NCBI RefSeq assembly: GCF_002138415.1
Contig: NZ_CP015612.1
Location: forward strand, 4,610,001-4,668,743
Direction: 5' to 3'
From: Stenotrophomonas maltophilia
GTDB lineage: Bacteria > Pseudomonadota > Gammaproteobacteria > Xanthomonadales > Xanthomonadaceae
Length of the DNA stretch: 58,743 bases
The notes beneath the pieces were generated by a model. That model worked only from the letters and a program-made list of their open reading frames with translations, was not told where the DNA came from and made no database searches. Position 1 is the first letter of the stretch, and each line of letters opens with the position of its first letter. This document shows, piece by piece, positions 26,559-35,448 of the stretch. The translations under genes and the position numbers were made by a program.

Positions 26559-29500
26559 GCGCTGCCCTCCTGGCGCGCTTCGGCGCCGAGAGTGCGGCCT
26601 TCGCGCACCGCGCTGAAGACCACCTGGCTGTTGCGCAGCAGGTCGGCATAGCTGGCGTCGGTGGCAAACGGGTCGGCACCGCGCAACAGCAGCTGCCAGG
26701 CGTCGCTGCTGGATTCGCCCCAGCTGCGGTCGCTGCCATGCCACTGCTTCCAGCCTTCGCTGCGCTGTTTTTCTGCCGGCGCGTTGTACAGCACCCAGCC
26801 GGTGTACGGGGCAAAGCGCAGCGGCTCACGCAGGCCACGCTGGCGCAGCTGCAGCAGCGCACGCAGTGCGGCGCGTGCAGCGGGAGCACTCAGTGCCGGC
26901 AGCACATGCGGGCCGGGGCCGGCGTCACCGCCATCGTGGAACTGCACGAGGGGCAGCGCGTCACCCGCGGCGTTGGCCAGCAACCAGTCCAGGCCCTGGC
27001 GGATCACTGCACTGCCATTGAGGGTGCCGGCACGCAGGCGCACCAGCCCTTCGGGATGCCGATCGGCCACGCGGCCATGCAGGCGCACGCCGTCGATGTC
27101 CACTTCGTAGCGACGGCTTTCCAATGGTTCGCCCTGCATCCAGCCCAGCAACGCACTGGCATACGGGCGGGTCTTCAACTGCTCGACCTCGAACTGACGC
27201 TCGCCCAATGGACCCGAAGGCAGCAGGCCGCGTGCGCGCAGCCGCGGGTACAACGGCTCGGTATCGCCGCTGAGCGTGGCACGCACCACCGCCGCCTGCA
27301 CGCTGCGCTTCTCCGGCCCGCGCGAGGACAGCACCAGCGGTTCCAGGTCATCGACCTCCTCGACATCGTCGGCAAGGCGCAGGCCCAGCGACTGTGCGAG
27401 GAACTGCCCGGCCGGGTCGCACAGGAAGCGGCGCAGGGTATCGAGTGCGACTTCGTCTTCCACCGCATCGTCGAGCGGCGGCGGCAAGGGGGCATCAAAC
27501 CACGGCTGCAGGCCACCACGCTGGCCGGTGAGGCGACCGGCGGCCGGATGCCATTGGCGGCGATAGCTGAAGCGGCGTGGGTCGCCGTCACCGAACGCGG
27601 CTGGCGAGAACGGCTGCAGTGCGTGGCGCACGGTGAAGTCACGGACTGCCGCAGGCGGATCGAGGTGATACGTGGCGGCGGTATCGATCAGTTCGCTGAC
27701 CAGCACCGACGGCTCGCGCACGCTGCCATCGCGCGGATCGGCACCGAGGTAGCTGAGGTAGAACACCTCCTGCGCGGCAGCGAACAGCTGCAGGAACAGG
27801 AAACGATCGTCTTCGCGGGTGGAGCGGTCACCCGGACGGCGGCGCGGCGTATCCAGCTCGGCGGTGAGCTGGTTGAGACCGGCCGCCGGGTCGCGGCGCG
27901 GGAAATCGCCATCATTCAGACCGAGCACGCAGATCACCCGGAACGGCAGCAGGCGCATCGGCACCATGCGGCCGAAGCTGATGCCACCGGTCAGCAGCGG
28001 TGCGCGCGTATCGGCCTCGCCCAGCGCGCCGGCGAAGTGCGAACGCACCACGTCCGGCGGCACGCCGTCTTCGAAACCGGCCTTGGCGGCATCGTCGGCA
28101 AACTGGTTGAGCAGCTTGCGCAGGCGCTCCAGCGCGCGCTGGCTGTTGGGCGAGGTGGGCGCGTTCGGCAGCAGCGCATCCAGCAGCGACAGCAGGCGCT
28201 GTCGCCACTGCGCCGGGGTCAGCAGTTCGCCCAGGCGGCGCTGGTAGATGGCCAGCACGCGCAGCAGGCGCAGCAGCCGGTCCAGCGCGTCCAACGCGCC
28301 GCCTTCCAGTTCGATCCACGGCGCCACGCCGGCCAGGTCGGCCTCGCTGCCGGTCGCGTGACCGAGCACCAGGCGATCCAGCGCGAACTGCCAGGTGTAG
28401 GCGTCGTCGGCCGGTGCCTGGTGCTGGTTGCGGTGCTTCGCATCCAGGCCCCAGCGTGCGCCCGCCTGCTGCAACCAGCCATGCAGGCGGTCGAAGTCCA
28501 CCGCTTCCAGCCCGGCCGCTTCGGCCAGCGGTGCACTCGCCAGCAGGTCCAGCACTTCGTTCAAGCCGAAGCGCGAGACCGGCAGGCCCAGCAGGTGCAC
28601 GAACACATCGGCCAACGGCTCGCCCGCCAGTGGACTGCTGTCGGCCAGCGCATAGGGAATGTGCTCCTCCTCGCCGCCGCGACCGCCGAACACCGCTTCC
28701 AGGTACGGCACATAGGGATCGATATCCGGCGCCAGCACCGCGATCTCGCGCGCCTGCAGCGGCGGGTCGAAGCGCGGGTCCTGCAGCAGGCTGCGCAGCT
28801 GGTCGTGCAGCACCTGCAGTTCGCGCAGGCGGGTGTGGCAGGCGTGTACCTGCAGGCTGGGGTCGTCGCTGCGCAGCCCGTCACGCAGCTCGCCGGAGGG
28901 CAGTGCGCGGCGGTGGAACAGGTCACGCTGCAGGCGATGCAGCAGGCTGTCGGACAGGCCGCCTTCGTCCAGGGTCGGGCGGGTGTCCTCCTCCGGATCG
29001 GAATAGGCGGCGATCTCGCCGGCCGGATGCACCACCTCGTAGCTGCCCAGCACCGCCATGAAGTCGCGGCCCGCCGCGCCCCAGGCTTCCAGCAGGCGGT
29101 TTTCGCCGGCCGCTTCACCGAAGGGATCGGGCGCGCCGCTGCGCAGGCGCTCGGCCAGGGTCTGCAGATCGCCCCAGTACGACTGCACCGGAGTGGGCAT
29201 ATAGAAGTGCAGCTCGCCGACCCGGGCCTGGGTGGCCATCACCCGCAGCACGTCGGGCGAGATGTTGAGCGTCGCGAACGCAGACATGCGCGGTGGCAAG
29301 CCCTTCGGCAAGGGTTGGCCGGCGCCTTCGAAGCGGTCCAGGTACTCCTGGATGCGGCGGGCGCGGTAGTCGTGGCCTCGGGTGATGGTGCGCCAGAGGA
29401 TCGCCTGCGGGTCGGCCGGATCGGCGCCGGCGGCCCAGCGCAGCAGCCAGTCACGGCGCCAGGCCTGGTACTTCTCGAACACCGAGGCCAGCTCGCCGGC

Positions 29501-29902
29501 CAGCGCCCATGGTTTCAATGCGTCATCGCCGGCAAGATAGGACTGCAGCGCGCGCATCGGTGGCTGCGCCAGCAACGCCGGGTCACGCAGTGTCTGGTAC
29601 AGCTTCCAGTGCAGGCCGGCCGCGTCCAGATCGTCCTGCTCGCCGCTGACGTTGGCCTTCAGTGCGCGGGCCACGAACTCGCCCGGGGTAAGGAATTCGA
29701 GGTTGGCGGCGACGCCGAATTCCGCGGCCAGCGTCGCTTGCAGCCAGCGCCGCATTGCCACCTGCGGGATCAGCACCACTTCCGGTGCCAGCAGCGGCTG
29801 GCCCGGTACCGGCGCACGCACGTTGCGTGCCAGCAGCGCGGCCAGCACGTCCAGGGAGTTGGAATGGTAGAGGCGGAAATCGCTGCCCGGGTCACTCATC
29901 AT
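26555..29902 (-). CDS. recC: exodeoxyribonuclease V gamma subunit RecC
   Basis: 1115 residues matching RecC throughout: the inactive helicase-like N-terminal half (LYHSNSLDVLAALLA, VLIPQVAMRRWLQ, LEFLTPGEFV) and the conserved FGRMVPMRLLPFRVICVLGLNDGDFPR block, then the degenerate nuclease-like C-terminus. RecC recognises Chi and holds RecB and RecD. Two adjacent ATG codons (29902, 29899) are possible starts. It is first of the recCBD operon and lies divergent from mlaF across 180 nt. Confidence 0.95.
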   Translation of the reverse strand: MMSDPGSDFRLYHSNSLDVLAALLARNVRAPVPGQPLLAPEVVLIPQVAMRRWLQATLAAEFGVAANLEFLTPGEFVARALKANVSGEQDDLDAAGLHWKLYQTLRDPALLAQPPMRALQSYLAGDDALKPWALAGELASVFEKYQAWRRDWLLRWAAGADPADPQAILWRTITRGHDYRARRIQEYLDRFEGAGQPLPKGLPPRMSAFATLNISPDVLRVMATQARVGELHFYMPTPVQSYWGDLQTLAERLRSGAPDPFGEAAGENRLLEAWGAAGRDFMAVLGSYEVVHPAGEIAAYSDPEEDTRPTLDEGGLSDSLLHRLQRDLFHRRALPSGELRDGLRSDDPSLQVHACHTRLRELQVLHDQLRSLLQDPRFDPPLQAREIAVLAPDIDPYVPYLEAVFGGRGGEEEHIPYALADSSPLAGEPLADVFVHLLGLPVSRFGLNEVLDLLASAPLAEAAGLEAVDFDRLHGWLQQAGARWGLDAKHRNQHQAPADDAYTWQFALDRLVLGHATGSEADLAGVAPWIELEGGALDALDRLLRLLRVLAIYQRRLGELLTPAQWRQRLLSLLDALLPNAPTSPNSQRALERLRKLLNQFADDAAKAGFEDGVPPDVVRSHFAGALGEADTRAPLLTGGISFGRMVPMRLLPFRVICVLGLNDGDFPRRDPAAGLNQLTAELDTPRRRPGDRSTREDDRFLFLQLFAAAQEVFYLSYLGADPRDGSVREPSVLVSELIDTAATYHLDPPAAVRDFTVRHALQPFSPAAFGDGDPRRFSYRRQWHPAAGRLTGQRGGLQPWFDAPLPPPLDDAVEDEVALDTLRRFLCDPAGQFLAQSLGLRLADDVEEVDDLEPLVLSSRGPEKRSVQAAVVRATLSGDTEPLYPRLRARGLLPSGPLGERQFEVEQLKTRPYASALLGWMQGEPLESRRYEVDIDGVRLHGRVADRHPEGLVRLRAGTLNGSAVIRQGLDWLLANAAGDALPLVQFHDGGDAGPGPHVLPALSAPAARAALRALLQLRQRGLREPLRFAPYTGWVLYNAPAEKQRSEGWKQWHGSDRSWGESSSDAWQLLLRGADPFATDASYADLLRNSQVVFSAVREGRTLGAEARQEGSA

Positions 29903-29914
29903 GCACAGTGTGCA
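29902..29914. promoter_or_regulatory. 13-nt palindrome at the recC start
   Basis: TGCACA-G-TGTGCA is a perfect inverted repeat that touches the first recC ATG. A second inverted repeat, CCGGGAC/GTCCCGG, lies at 29964-29988 in the same recC-mlaF intergenic region. Either could be an operator or a leader structure; no known binding motif is recognised. Confidence 0.3.
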
Positions 29915-30082
29915 GGACGGCAGGCAGTATTCAATGCTTGGCTCGCCAACGGTACGGATTGTTCCGGGACGCCGGCCGATTGTCCCGGCCTCTGCCAGGG
30001 CTTGTCGTGCAACAATACTGCACCGTCCAGTCTGCTTATGTTCAGCCGACGGGCCCGATCCTTCGATGTCTAAAAAACGTTA

Positions 30083-30880
30083 ATGGTGCCCATGTCGGCT
30101 TCCGCCTCCAGTCTGGTGCAGTTATCCAACGTCCGCATCGACCGGAGCGGGCGCACGATCCTGCGCGACGTGTCGCTGCAGGTGCCCAAGGGCAGCATCA
30201 CCGCTGTGCTCGGTCCGTCCGGCAGCGGCAAGTCGACCCTGCTGGCGGCGCTGACCGGCGAACTGCGCCCGGTCGCCGGCGAGGTCACCCTGTTCGGCAA
30301 GCCGATTCCGCACGACAGCGGCGCGCTGCTGGAGATGCGCAAGAGCGTGGGCGTGCTGCTGCAGGGCAACGGCCTGCTGACCGACCTCACCGTGGCCGAG
30401 AACGTCGCCCTGCCGCTGCGCACGCACACCCGTCTGCCGACCGCCGTGCTGCGCCGCCTGGTGCAGATGAAGCTGCATGCGGTAGGCCTGCTGGCCGCCG
30501 CCGATGCCTGGCCGCGCGAGCTGTCCGGTGGCATGGCGCGCCGCGTGGCGCTGGCCCGTGCACTGGCGCTGGACCCGCCGCTGATGATCTACGACGAGCC
30601 GCTGACCGGGCTGGACCCGATCGCCTCGGGGGTGATCATGAGCCTGATCCAGCGCCTCAACCACAGCCTGGGCCTGACCAGCATCATCGTCAGCCACCAC
30701 GTGCACGAGACCCTGCCGATCTGCGACCAGGTGATCGCGATCGCCAATGGCGGCATCGTGTTCCAGGGCACGCCCGAGGCGCTGCAGTCCAGCCAGGACC
30801 CGCTGCTGCGGCAGTTCCTGCACGGCCAGCCCGATGGCCCGATTCCGTTCGATGCCGCACCACGCGCGAGGGTTGCCTGA
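30083..30880 (+). CDS. mlaF: phospholipid ABC transporter ATP-binding protein MlaF
   Basis: 265 residues with all ABC ATPase motifs: Walker A GPSGSGKST, Q-loop LLQGNGLL, signature ELSGGMARR, Walker B LMIYDEPLTGLDP and the switch His in VSHHV. It powers retrograde phospholipid transport by MlaFEDB. The ATG at 30083 or 30092 can serve. It overlaps mlaE as TGATG. First gene of a six-gene mla operon. Confidence 0.93.
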   Translation: MVPMSASASSLVQLSNVRIDRSGRTILRDVSLQVPKGSITAVLGPSGSGKSTLLAALTGELRPVAGEVTLFGKPIPHDSGALLEMRKSVGVLLQGNGLLTDLTVAENVALPLRTHTRLPTAVLRRLVQMKLHAVGLLAAADAWPRELSGGMARRVALARALALDPPLMIYDEPLTGLDPIASGVIMSLIQRLNHSLGLTSIIVSHHVHETLPICDQVIAIANGGIVFQGTPEALQSSQDPLLRQFLHGQPDGPIPFDAAPRARVA

Positions 30881-31629
30881 TGCCGTTCGTCCAAGCCACC
30901 CGCTCGCTTGGCCGCGCCGGCCTGTTCTCGCTGACCGTGCTGCGCGGTTCGCTGCCGACGCGTGATTTCCTGGCCGAGCTGACCCGCGAGATCTACAAGA
31001 TCGGTGCGCGCTCGCTGCCGATCATCGCCGTCGGCGGTGCCTTCGTCGGCCTGGTGCTGACCCTGCAGGGCTACCGCACGCTGACCACCTTCGGTGCGGC
31101 TGACGCACTGTCGACCCTGCTCGGCCTGTCGCTGTACCGCGAGCTGGCACCGGTGCTGACCGCGCTGCTGTTCATTGGCCGCGCCGGCAGCTCGATCGCC
31201 GCTGAACTGGGCCTGATGCGTGCCACCGACCAGATCAAGGCGCTGGAGCTGATGGCGATCGACCCGGTGGCCAAGGCGGTGGCGCCGCGCTTCTGGGCGG
31301 CGGTGCTGACCGTGCCGTTGCTGACCGGCATCTTCTGTTCGCTGGCGATCAGCGCCAGCTACTTCGAAGCGGTGCACGTGCTGGGCCTGGACAACGGCGT
31401 GTTCTGGTCGGCGCTGCGCAACAGCGTGGACTTCTGGGACGACTTCGGCGTGGCAATGCTGAAGTCGGCGATCTTCGGCGGCACTGCCGCGCTGGTTGCC
31501 GCCTACGTTGGTTTCCATGCCGAGCCGACCATTGAAGGCACGTCGGTGGCGACCACCCGTGCGGTGGTCAACGCCTCGCTGCTGGTACTGATGTTCAACT
31601 TCGTGCTGTCGGCAATGTTGTTCACCTAA
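30880..31629 (+). CDS. mlaE: phospholipid ABC transporter permease MlaE
   Basis: 249 residues with five or six membrane helices and the MlaE/YrbE family core: GARSLPIIAVGGAFVGLVLTLQGY, RELAPVLTALLFIGRAGSSIAAELG and DQIKALELMAIDP. Forms the inner-membrane channel under the MlaD ring. Its ATG overlaps the mlaF stop. Confidence 0.94.
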   Translation: MPFVQATRSLGRAGLFSLTVLRGSLPTRDFLAELTREIYKIGARSLPIIAVGGAFVGLVLTLQGYRTLTTFGAADALSTLLGLSLYRELAPVLTALLFIGRAGSSIAAELGLMRATDQIKALELMAIDPVAKAVAPRFWAAVLTVPLLTGIFCSLAISASYFEAVHVLGLDNGVFWSALRNSVDFWDDFGVAMLKSAIFGGTAALVAAYVGFHAEPTIEGTSVATTRAVVNASLLVLMFNFVLSAMLFT

Positions 31630-31688
31630 CCCCTCCACCGGCGGTGCGCAGGCGCGCGCGGCCACAACGACTCGATCAGGTAATCCAC

Positions 31689-32213
31689 ATGGCCATCCGC
31701 GGTCCCAGACTCGAATTCTCCGTCGGCGCTTTCCTGCTGCTGGCCCTGGCCTCGCTGATGGTGCTGGCCGTGGCCTCGACCAACCAGCGCTGGAGCTGGG
31801 GCAGTAAAGGCTATGACCTGAAAGCGCGCTTCTCCCAGGTTGGCCAGCTGCGCAAGCAGGCGCCGGTGAAGATCGGTGGCGTCACCGTCGGCCAGGTTGC
31901 CTCGATCGACCTGGACCCGGTGAAGTTCGAATCAATCGTGACCCTGCGCATGGACAGCAAGGTCAAGGACCTGCCGGCAGACACCTCGGCTGGCATCTTC
32001 ACCAGTGGTTTGCTCGGCGAGAGCTATATCGGTCTGCAGCCGGGCGGTGATCCGGACGTGCTGAAGGCCGGCGACGAGATCGTCTTCACCCAGCCGGCAG
32101 TGGACCTGATCCAGCTGGTCGGCAAGTACATGTTCAGTGGCGGTGCCGGTGGCGGCGCTGCTCAGAAGCCCAACGATGGCGCGCAGGCGCCTGCAACGGA
32201 ACCGCAACCATGA
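31689..32213 (+). CDS. mlaD: MCE-domain lipid-binding protein MlaD
   Basis: 174 residues: one N-terminal membrane anchor (EFSVGAFLLLALASLMVLAVAS) and a single MCE domain (YDLKARFSQVGQLRKQAPVKIGGVTVGQV through TSGLLGESYIGLQPGG). It forms the hexameric periplasmic ring that passes phospholipid between MlaC and MlaE. The ATG at 31689 matches family length. The last 20 residues are Gly/Ala/Pro-rich. It ends in an ATGA overlap with mlaC. Confidence 0.93.
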   Translation: MAIRGPRLEFSVGAFLLLALASLMVLAVASTNQRWSWGSKGYDLKARFSQVGQLRKQAPVKIGGVTVGQVASIDLDPVKFESIVTLRMDSKVKDLPADTSAGIFTSGLLGESYIGLQPGGDPDVLKAGDEIVFTQPAVDLIQLVGKYMFSGGAGGGAAQKPNDGAQAPATEPQP

Positions 32214-32872
32214 AGATGAAACTGATCCCGGCCCTGCTCGCCTCGGCGCTGCTGGCGGCCACTCCGTTCCTCGCCCAGGCGCAGGCCGCCGCTCCCGCCG
32301 CTGCCGCAACGCAGGGCCAGGCCGGCAAGGTGGTGATCGATGCCAGCAGCCGCATCCTGTCCACGCTGCAGCAGCGCAAGAGCGAGTTCACCAGCAACCC
32401 GGCCAGCCTGCGCAGCTACATCGACAGCGAGCTGACCCGCACCTTCGACCGCGACTATGCCGCGCGCCTGGTGCTGGGCCCGCACGCCCGTGGCGCCTCC
32501 GATGCCGACATCAAGCTGTTCGCCGATGCCATGGCTGACAGCCTGATGCAGCGCTACGGCTCGACCCTGCTCAACATCCAGGGCAAGCCGAGCTTCCGCC
32601 TGAAGGGTGAGAGCCCGCTGCCGGGCAACCGCGGCGTGCGCGTGAGCACCGAGCTGGTCCGCGCCGGCAATGAACCGACCCCGGTCGAGTACTGGATGCG
32701 CAACGTGAACGGCCAGTGGAAGATCTTCGACGTCAACATCGAAGGCATCTCCTACGTGCAGACCTTCCGCAACCAGTTCGACACCCCGCTGCGCCAGAAG
32801 GGCATCAAGCAGGTGGCCACCGAGCTGCACAGCGGCAGCATGCAGGCCGGGCCCGCGGGCAATGGCAAGTAA
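32210..32872 (+). CDS. mlaC: periplasmic phospholipid-binding protein MlaC
   Basis: 220 residues with a clear cleavable signal peptide (KLIPALLASALLAATPFLAQAQA). The Tol_Tol_Ttg2/MlaC domain follows (VVIDASSRILSTL, FDRDYAARLVLGPHARGAS, WKIFDVNIEGISYVQTFRNQF). It shuttles phospholipids between MlaA in the outer membrane and MlaD. It overlaps mlaB by 11 nt. Confidence 0.93.
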   Translation: MKMKLIPALLASALLAATPFLAQAQAAAPAAAATQGQAGKVVIDASSRILSTLQQRKSEFTSNPASLRSYIDSELTRTFDRDYAARLVLGPHARGASDADIKLFADAMADSLMQRYGSTLLNIQGKPSFRLKGESPLPGNRGVRVSTELVRAGNEPTPVEYWMRNVNGQWKIFDVNIEGISYVQTFRNQFDTPLRQKGIKQVATELHSGSMQAGPAGNGK

Positions 32873-33173
32873 CGCACTGGCATTGCTGGAAGGCGACACC
32901 CTGCGCCTGCGTGGGGTGCTCGACCGTGCCGCGGTGATTGCGCTGTGGCCACAGCTGCAGGCGCTGCCGGCACAGCTGGCACGACTGGAACTGAGTGAGG
33001 TCGAACGCGTGGACAGCGCCGGCCTGGCGCTGCTGGCCGAGCTGGCCGCACGTGCGCGCAAGAGCGGTCACCCGCTGGCAGTCTCCGGCGCACCGGCCGG
33101 CTACAACGAGCTGAGCGCAGCCTACCGGCTGTCGCCCGACCTGGATTTCAACGCTAATTCTGCTGCGAGCTGA
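32862..33173 (+). CDS. mlaB: STAS-domain protein MlaB
   Basis: 103 residues forming one STAS domain (LRLRGVLDRAAVIALWPQLQ, LSEVERVDSAGLALLAELAAR). The Ser in VDSAGL matches the conserved position that is functionally important in MlaB. It binds MlaF and supports complex stability. It starts inside mlaC and ends 1 nt before mlaA. Confidence 0.9.
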   Translation: MASNALALLEGDTLRLRGVLDRAAVIALWPQLQALPAQLARLELSEVERVDSAGLALLAELAARARKSGHPLAVSGAPAGYNELSAAYRLSPDLDFNANSAAS

Positions 33174-33174
33174 C

Positions 33175-34188
33175 ATGAACGTCGTACGCACTCTCCCCCT
33201 GATCGTCCTGGCCACCGCCCTCACCGCCTGTGCCGGCAAGCCCGCGCGCAGCGATGCGCCGGCGGCCAGCACCGTGGTCCCGGCCAGTACCATCGCCGAA
33301 GCCTCCGCCCCCACCGCCGATTCCGCTACGGTCGATACCGCGCCAGCAGCAGCCGTGGTTGCCGCACCTGCGCCGGCCACGCCGCCATCCGCACCAGCCC
33401 GCAGCGCCGACACCGATGCGGCCAGGGCCGCAGCGGCGACCGCTCCCGGTGGTGATGACGACTTCGATGCCCTCTACGGCGGTGCCGGCAACACCGGCAG
33501 CGCGGCGGCCTACGATCCGTGGGAACCGTTCAATCGCAAGGTGCACACGTTCAACAACGCGGTCGACCGCGGTATCGCCCGTCCGCTGGCCACCGCCTAT
33601 ACCCACGTGGTGCCGCGCTTCGCGCGTACCGGCGTCAGCAACTTCTTCAGCAACCTGCGCGCGCCGGTGACCATCACCAACCAGCTGCTGCAGGGCCGCG
33701 GTGCCGATGCGTGGGACAGCCTCGGCCGCTTCCTGATGAACAGCACGCTGGGTATCGGCGGCCTGTTCGATCCGGCCAGCAAGGCGATGGTGCCGCGTCG
33801 CAATGAAGACTTCGGCCAGACCCTGGGTGCCTGGGGCTGGCGGCGTTCGCGCTACGTGGAGCTGCCGTTCTTCGGCCCGCGTACCGTGCGCGATGTGTTC
33901 GGCCTGGCCGGTGACATTCCGCTGTCGCCGATCCGCCGCATCGAAGAGGACAAGGTCCGCATCGGCCTGCAGGGCCTGCAGCTGGTCGATACCCGCGCGC
34001 AGCTGCTGGCGATCGACGACCTGCGCGACACCGCCGTGGACGAGTACTCGCTGGTCCGCGATGCGTGGATGCAGCGCCGCAACTACCAGATCGAGAACGA
34101 TCTGCGCAGCAAGCGTGACCGTGGCCACGACGACGCCAATTCGCCGATCCCGGTCGATGCGATGCCGATGCCGCAGTGGACGCACTGA
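33175..34188 (+). CDS. mlaA: outer-membrane lipoprotein MlaA (VacJ)
   Basis: 337 residues. Lipoprotein signal with lipobox LTAC (Cys about 19), a linker of nearly 90 residues made mainly of Ala, Pro, Thr and Ser, then the MlaA domain: YDPWEPFNRKVHTFNNAVDR, FFSNLRAPVTITNQLLQG, NSTLGIGGLFDPAS, LPFFGPRTVRDVFG and SPIRRIEEDKVRIG. It removes mislocalised phospholipid from the outer leaflet of the outer membrane. Unlike in E. coli, it is in the same operon as mlaFEDCB. The long linker is the unusual part. The gene is followed by a strong terminator. Confidence 0.93.
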   Translation: MNVVRTLPLIVLATALTACAGKPARSDAPAASTVVPASTIAEASAPTADSATVDTAPAAAVVAAPAPATPPSAPARSADTDAARAAAATAPGGDDDFDALYGGAGNTGSAAAYDPWEPFNRKVHTFNNAVDRGIARPLATAYTHVVPRFARTGVSNFFSNLRAPVTITNQLLQGRGADAWDSLGRFLMNSTLGIGGLFDPASKAMVPRRNEDFGQTLGAWGWRRSRYVELPFFGPRTVRDVFGLAGDIPLSPIRRIEEDKVRIGLQGLQLVDTRAQLLAIDDLRDTAVDEYSLVRDAWMQRRNYQIENDLRSKRDRGHDDANSPIPVDAMPMPQWTH

Positions 34189-34207
34189 GTCCTTTCAGCG
34201 GCACATG

Positions 34208-34238
34208 AAAAACCCCGCCTCGGCGGGGTTTTTCTTTT
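34208..34238 (+). terminator. intrinsic terminator of the mla operon
   Basis: AACCCCGCC/GGCGGGGTT stem with a 2-nt loop followed by TTTTTCTTTT, 20 nt after the mlaA stop. A run of A on the other side lets it also act on leftward transcripts from the glutathione peroxidase gene. Confidence 0.93.
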
Positions 34239-34250
34239 GTGGCCCTGGAT

Positions 34251-34289
34251 GGGGTCGGAGCCCTTTCCCATGGAAAGGGATCCGACCCC
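34251..34289. repeat. GGGGTC...GACCCC palindrome, copy 3
   Basis: Outer arms GGGGTCGGAGCC and GGATCCGACCCC, inner stem CTTTCC/GGAAAG. It lies between the mla terminator and the 3' end of the glutathione peroxidase gene, 6 nt from its stop. Confidence 0.8.
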
Positions 34290-34295
34290 GACCGA

Positions 34296-34841
34296 TCAGG
34301 CCGCCAGCGCGGCCTCGATGGCCTCGCGCAGGCGCGCATCATCGGCGGCCACGTCCGGGGCAAAGCGCGCGATGACCTTGCCGTCGCGGCCAACCAGGAA
34401 CTTCTCGAAGTTCCACAGCACCGCCGGCGCCGGGTGGATCGGGATTTCCTTGCTGGCGAGGCGCTCGCGCAGCGGGCCTTCGCCGATCGACTGCGGCTGC
34501 GCGGCGGTCAGCTGCTGATACAGCGGGTGGGCGTCGTCACCGGCCACGCTGATCTTGGAGAACATCGGGAAGCTGACGTCGTAGGTGAGCTGGCAGAACT
34601 GCTGGATTTCCGCCTCGCTGCCCGGCTCCTGGCCGAGGAAGTTGTTGGCAGGGAAGCCCAGTACTTCCAGACCCTGCGCGTGCTTTTCCGCATACAGCGC
34701 CTGCAGGCCTTCGTACTGCGGTGTCAGGCCGCACTTGGAGGCGACGTTGACCAGCAGCAGTACCTTGCCTTGGTAGTCGGCAAGCGAGGACGGCTGGCCG
34801 TCGATGGTGGTGAGGGAAATGTCCTGGATCGGGGTGCTCAC
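34296..34841 (-). CDS. glutathione peroxidase (BtuE-like, Cys type)
   Basis: 181 residues. The peroxidatic residue is C37 in NVASKCGLTPQYEGLQ, the position occupied by selenocysteine in animal enzymes. GFPANNFLGQEPGS supplies the catalytic Gln, and WNFEKFLVGRDG the catalytic Trp-Asn. It reduces hydroperoxides, in many bacteria using thioredoxin rather than glutathione. The only ATG in frame is 44 codons further upstream inside a repeat; the GTG at 34841 has GGAG 9 nt upstream and begins at the family start (STPIQDISLTTIDG), so it is chosen. Confidence 0.92.
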   Translation of the reverse strand: MSTPIQDISLTTIDGQPSSLADYQGKVLLLVNVASKCGLTPQYEGLQALYAEKHAQGLEVLGFPANNFLGQEPGSEAEIQQFCQLTYDVSFPMFSKISVAGDDAHPLYQQLTAAQPQSIGEGPLRERLASKEIPIHPAPAVLWNFEKFLVGRDGKVIARFAPDVAADDARLREAIEAALAA

Positions 34842-34898
34842 GCGGGGGCTCCGGCAACAACGGGGAATGGCCCACCAGCATAGCGCCGCGCGATGGCG

Positions 34899-34976
34899 GT
34901 AGTGCCGGCCGCTGGCCGGCAATCGTGCGACCGTTCGCAAGGGTTCACGCGGCTGCCGGCCAGCGGCCGGCACTAC
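34899..34976. repeat. inverted pair of SMAG palindromes
   Basis: Forward unit GTAG plus TGCCGGCC/GGCCGGCA (34899-34921) and reverse unit ending CTAC (34954-34976), separated by 32 nt. The pair lies upstream of the glutathione peroxidase gene and directly 3' of the Cys-rich lipoprotein gene. Confidence 0.85.
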
Positions 34977-34978
34977 GA

Positions 34979-35377
34979 TCAGTCCACGCAGATCGTGCCC
35001 TGCGCCTTGCCGTCATCAATGCGCTGGCGGCAGCCGAAGTTCTGGCGCACATCGCGCTGGCAGGTACCGGTGGCGGCACTGCCAGCAGCCACCTCGGGAC
35101 CGGCCAGGCACTGGCCTGTGCAGTCGCTCCTGCGGCTGCAGGCCTTGCCGGCGTCGGCATAGGGAATCACGCACTGCTCGCGCTGCAGGCGGCCCAGCCG
35201 CTGCAGGGTGCCGCCGGCGGCCTGGCAGTCGACGTCGCGCGCTTCGCGGTACGCCTCGGCCGCTTCAGGGCTGGTGGCTGCGGCGGCTGCCGCCACCGTA
35301 TCGGCGGCCGGTGGTGCACTGCTGCAGGCGGCAAGCAGCACGGTCAGGACAAGGCTGGTGAAGCGGCGCAGGCGCAT
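34979..35377 (-). CDS. Cys-rich putative lipoprotein
   Basis: 132 residues. The N-terminus is a lipoprotein signal (LTSLVLTVLLAAC, Cys about 18) followed by an Ala-rich linker. The mature domain carries eight more cysteines in DVDCQAAGG, EQCVIPY, GKACSRRSDCTGQCL, GTCQRD, NFGCRQ and GTICVD, suggesting a disulphide-stabilised extracytoplasmic module. No function is recognised. The start at 35377 gives a proper signal peptide; a longer frame upstream would bury it. It is a single gene between SMAG repeats and rmuC. Confidence 0.78.
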   Translation of the reverse strand: MRLRRFTSLVLTVLLAACSSAPPAADTVAAAAAATSPEAAEAYREARDVDCQAAGGTLQRLGRLQREQCVIPYADAGKACSRRSDCTGQCLAGPEVAAGSAATGTCQRDVRQNFGCRQRIDDGKAQGTICVD

Positions 35378-35448
35378 GACGATACCTGATCGAAGCGGAC
35401 AGGCCGCCAGCATACGCATCGGCGATGCAGGCGGCGTGTCAGCGTGGC

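Noticed and set aside
26738..30073. A 1111-codon open frame antisense to recC
   Set aside because: Shadow of recC; composition and lack of motifs rule out a real gene.
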